NCBI RefSeq assembly: GCF_020829665.1
Contig: NZ_JAIVFT010000001.1
Coordinates: 1 to 64,000 of the forward strand
Origin: Nostoc sp. CHAB 5824
Lineage (GTDB): Bacteria; Cyanobacteriota; Cyanobacteriia; Cyanobacteriales; Nostocaceae
Direction: 5' to 3'
DNA: 64,000 nt
The notes below the pieces were generated by a model, which was not told where the DNA came from, ran no database searches, and saw only the letters and a list, made by a program, of their open reading frames with translations. This document shows positions 61,917 through 64,000 of this stretch, piece by piece. Each line of letters starts with the position of its first letter. Positions within the stretch are counted from its first letter, which is position 1. The position numbers and the translations under genes are program-made.

Positions 61917-62273
61917 ATGACACAAGCAATTCAGCCTCAACAACGCGGAATTCTGTTGAGCGAAGCCGCATTGCACCAGGTAAAATCCCTCCGGGACAAG
62001 CAAGGCACAGACTTCTGCTTAAGGGTAGGAGTCCGTCAGGGTGGCTGTTCAGGGATGTCTTACATGATGGACTTTGAAGACACTAGCAAGATCACCCCAC
62101 AGGATGAAGTTTTTGACTATGATGGCTTCAAAATTGTCAGCGATCGCAAGAGTCTATTATATCTCTACGGTTTAATGCTCGATTACAGCGATGCCATGAT
62201 TGGCGGTGGTTTTCAATTCACTAACCCCAATGCCAACCAAACTTGCGGTTGCGGCAAGTCATTTGGGGTGTAA
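61917..62273 (+). CDS. A-type iron-sulfur carrier (SufA/IscA-like)
   Basis: This protein helps assemble or deliver Fe-S clusters. The three conserved Cys are in R-Q-G-G-C-S-G and C-G-C-G-K at the end. With the ATG at 61917 (after AAGGAG) the protein has 118 residues, the family's size. The TTG at 61905 is too close to the ribosome site to be the start. Confidence 0.93.
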   Translation: MTQAIQPQQRGILLSEAALHQVKSLRDKQGTDFCLRVGVRQGGCSGMSYMMDFEDTSKITPQDEVFDYDGFKIVSDRKSLLYLYGLMLDYSDAMIGGGFQFTNPNANQTCGCGKSFGV

Positions 62274-62274
62274 T

Positions 62275-62352
62275 ATTGTCATTTGTCATTTGTCCCTTGT
62301 CATTAGACAAAAGACAAATGACTAATGACCAATGATTAATGACAAATGACCA
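62275..62352 (+). repeat. STRR array
   Basis: Heptamers of TCATTTG/AATGACC type fill the space between the Fe-S carrier gene and the TPR gene, including an inverted arrangement (GTCATTAGACAAAAGACAAATGAC). Confidence 0.85.
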
Positions 62353-62775
62353 ATGACTAATACAGTTGAATCCCTGTTTGATACAGGTTTGGAACGCTAT
62401 AAGGCAGGAGAGGCGGTAGATTCTTTAATCCCTGTGTTTAAAGAAGTGTGCGATCGCGCTCCTAAAACTAGTGCTGCTTGGATTTGTTTAGCGTGGTTAT
62501 ATCTACTCGATAACAAACCCAATTTGGCTTACAAAGCTGCACAGAAGGCAGTCAAGTTAAATCCACAAGACCCACAGGCTAGAGTCAATCTCGCTTTAGC
62601 AATGCTGGAAACAGGCCAAAAAGGTTTACGAGAACATATTGATATAGCACAACAGTTAATTTTTGTCAATCCAGAATGGCGCGATGAAATAAAAACTAGT
62701 ATTGAAGATGGTTTAAGTAGAAAACCAGATTGGCAGAGTTTGATAAAAGTTAAAAATTGGCTGTTGGAGGAGTGA
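62353..62775 (+). CDS. TPR-repeat protein
   Basis: The 140-residue protein has two clear TPR-like units (A-W-I-C-L-A-W-L-Y-L-L-D-N-K-P-N-L-A-Y-K-A-A and L-N-P-Q-D-P-Q-A-R-V-N-L-A-L-A-M-L). Conserved next to the Fe-S carrier in this position, it may form a small operon with it, but the function is unknown. Confidence 0.75.
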   Translation: MTNTVESLFDTGLERYKAGEAVDSLIPVFKEVCDRAPKTSAAWICLAWLYLLDNKPNLAYKAAQKAVKLNPQDPQARVNLALAMLETGQKGLREHIDIAQQLIFVNPEWRDEIKTSIEDGLSRKPDWQSLIKVKNWLLEE

Positions 62776-62828
62776 GGAGAGACGCGATTAATCGCGTCTA
62801 TGAGGAGAGACGCGATTAATCGCGTCTG
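62776..62828 (+). repeat. Two tandem GAGACGCGATTAATCGCGTCT hairpins
   Basis: Two 27-bp units, each a perfect hairpin of the dispersed family described at 34966-35060, follow the TPR gene directly and may terminate it. Confidence 0.85.
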
Positions 62829-62925
62829 TACAAGAGTTAAATGCAAGTTGGAAATCCTCACTTTTGACTTACCCATCACTTAGTTATCAGTCGTCAAATT
62901 TTGGGCAATTTAGATTAAAGGATAG

Positions 62926-63171
62926 ATGAAAGATAAATTGTTAAATTGGCTAAACACGATTTTAGTCGCAGATGTTTTTTTGGTTTTGTTTGGCTTTGTC
63001 TGGTTAGCGATCGCAGCGATCGGTGATTCTGTAGGAGTAAACTTGGGTTTAGATTTGTGGCATAAACTGTGGCAACCTCTGTTTAACCCAGCCATTGGCA
63101 TACTTATGGGCGGTGCCATTCTCAGCGGTATTATCAGTTGGGTTTCAAGAAAATTTCTATCTAGTCAATAG
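62926..63171 (+). CDS. Small two-helix membrane protein
   Basis: The 81-residue protein has two hydrophobic segments (L-V-A-D-V-F-L-V-L-F-G-F-V-W-L-A-I-A-A-I and I-G-I-L-M-G-G-A-I-L-S-G-I-I-S-W-V) joined by an amphipathic loop. It is conserved-looking in composition, but no family is recognised. Confidence 0.6.
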   Translation: MKDKLLNWLNTILVADVFLVLFGFVWLAIAAIGDSVGVNLGLDLWHKLWQPLFNPAIGILMGGAILSGIISWVSRKFLSSQ

Positions 63172-63275
63172 TCAATAGATTGGGCATTGAGCATTGGGCA
63201 TTGTTGGCTTCCTAACTTTTCTGCTTCTTAATCAGTCCCTAATACCCAATACCCAGTCTCTTTGAACTGTTGACT

Positions 63276-64000
63276 TTATGCAACAATTTGTTTTATTGCT
63301 GATTGCAAATTAGGATATTTGTACTCAAAACCTGTTTCTACGGTGCGCTTGGGAAGGACTTGCTGACCTTCTAAAACTACTATAGCCCCGTCTCCTAAAA
63401 GAGCTTCGATCGCAAAAGCAGGAACAGGCAACCAAGAAGGGCGATGCATCACTTTTCCCAAAGTTTGGCTTAAATCTGCCATCCTAACTGGGTTCGGGGC
63501 AGTGGCGTTATATACACCTCCTATTTCTGATTTAGTTAAAGCTTGCAGAATCAGATTAACTAAATCGTCTACATGAATCCATGAGAACCACTGCCGACCA
63601 CTGCCAATCGGGCCACCAGCGAAGAGTTTGAAAGGCGGAATCATTTTACCTAAAGCACCACCATTACCCAGAACAATCCCAAAACGCAGAATTACTAGCC
63701 GCACACCAGCGTCTTTTACCTTGCTGGCTTCTGCTTCCCAGGCTTGACAGACTTGGGCGAGAAAATCTTTACCAGATAGACTTGTTTCATCAAAGGTTGC
63801 CGTTTCACTAGTGCCATAGTAGCCAATAGCCGAAGCGTTAATTAACACGGCTGGTTTGGGGTTAGCGTTGGCTATTGCTTCAACTATTTTTTGTGTACCT
63901 AGCTTCCGGCTATTGAGGATTTCTTGTTTGCGTTCTGGTGTCCAGCGTCCTTCACCAATAGGTTCTCCTGCCAGATTAACTACTCCATTACAACTAGCGA
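63276..64000 (-). CDS. TIGR01777-type NAD-dependent epimerase (5' end outside window)
   Basis: The frame continues to the window edge, reading [16 protein letters not shown] and E-I-L-N-S-R before N-A-S-A-I-G-Y-Y-G, all signatures of the TIGR01777 extended SDR family; the N-terminal Rossmann G-x-x-G-x-x-G is cut off. The SDR Y-Y-G and the later R-F-G-I-V-L-G and F-S-W-I-H-V-D-D are typical. The substrate is unknown. An ATG at 63848 is internal. Confidence 0.9.
   Translation of the reverse strand, partial: ASCNGVVNLAGEPIGEGRWTPERKQEILNSRKLGTQKIVEAIANANPKPAVLINASAIGYYGTSETATFDETSLSGKDFLAQVCQAWEAEASKVKDAGVRLVILRFGIVLGNGGALGKMIPPFKLFAGGPIGSGRQWFSWIHVDDLVNLILQALTKSEIGGVYNATAPNPVRMADLSQTLGKVMHRPSWLPVPAFAIEALLGDGAIVVLEGQQVLPKRTVETGFEYKYPNLQSAIKQIVA

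Overview
The window looks like chromosomal DNA of a filamentous, heterocyst-forming cyanobacterium of the Nostoc/Anabaena group. The grounds are: very frequent HIP1 octamers (GCGATCGC); heptameric STRR arrays (TAATGAC/CATTAGT type); many dispersed palindromic repeats; and a cyanobacterial core gene set (ictB, zds, cyanoglobin glbN, cyanoexosortase B, DUF3611, DUF6930 and Npun_F0494-type proteins). The assignment rests on sequence features only; no search was run.

Layout. (1) 1-343: the 3' end of a group II intron (domains V and VI) followed by the 3' exon of a low-molecular-weight protein tyrosine phosphatase, so the window opens inside an intron-interrupted gene. (2) 0.4-6 kb: LuxR-type response regulator, smpB, a small secreted WGxxG protein, ictB, and a GAF/histidine-kinase-like protein that lacks the phospho-acceptor His. 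(3) 6.5-13.6 kb: an exopolysaccharide/exosortase locus with a DegT aminotransferase, cyanoexosortase B and its partner, a Wza-like export protein and a Wzc-like chain-length protein/kinase. (4) 14.3-19.4 kb: a compact RiPP-like cluster. It has two paralogous pairs of APH-fold kinase plus HopA1-domain protein, the split dehydratase pairing of class V lanthipeptides and thioamitides, around one small precursor gene with a Ser/Thr-rich, Cys-containing core. The two pairs are damaged in complementary ways: the first HopA1 gene has an in-frame TAA, and the second kinase has lost its catalytic Asp. (5) 19.5-24.1 kb: tandem rhomboid proteases, an SDR, a TPR protein, two STAS-like proteins and a frameshifted PIN gene.

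(6) 24.1-29.3 kb: an accessory region downstream of uvrB. Single genes (zinc-ribbon protein, Uma2 nucleases, GIY-YIG protein, RelE-type toxin-antitoxin pair) are separated by attC-like sites and repeated copies of the last ~45 bp of uvrB. This resembles integron cassettes without an integrase, layered with segmental duplication. A 29-bp dispersed repeat also sits here and elsewhere, in two cases inside reading frames. (7) 29.3-41.7 kb: uvrB, a 19-residue-repeat protein, CsbD, a lipoprotein, a histidine phosphatase, glbN, an AstE/AspA-type deacylase, pfkA, era and a NarL-type regulator, with tandem arrays between them.

(8) 41.8-64 kb: mostly housekeeping and conserved cyanobacterial genes. These include a GNAT, two tandem TspO/MBR proteins, a D-Ala-D-Ala dipeptidase, DUF6883/DUF4926, an Orn/Lys/Arg-type decarboxylase, an ABC-2 exporter, prxQ, cobQ, a ferredoxin, hicAB, an SRPBCC protein next to zds, an A-type Fe-S carrier, and a 5'-truncated TIGR01777 epimerase at the right edge. 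A 1.9-kb AT-rich stretch (58.1-59.9 kb) holds no convincing gene.

The strongest candidates for something undescribed are the duplicated kinase/HopA1 RiPP cluster and the uvrB-tail/attC cassette region.
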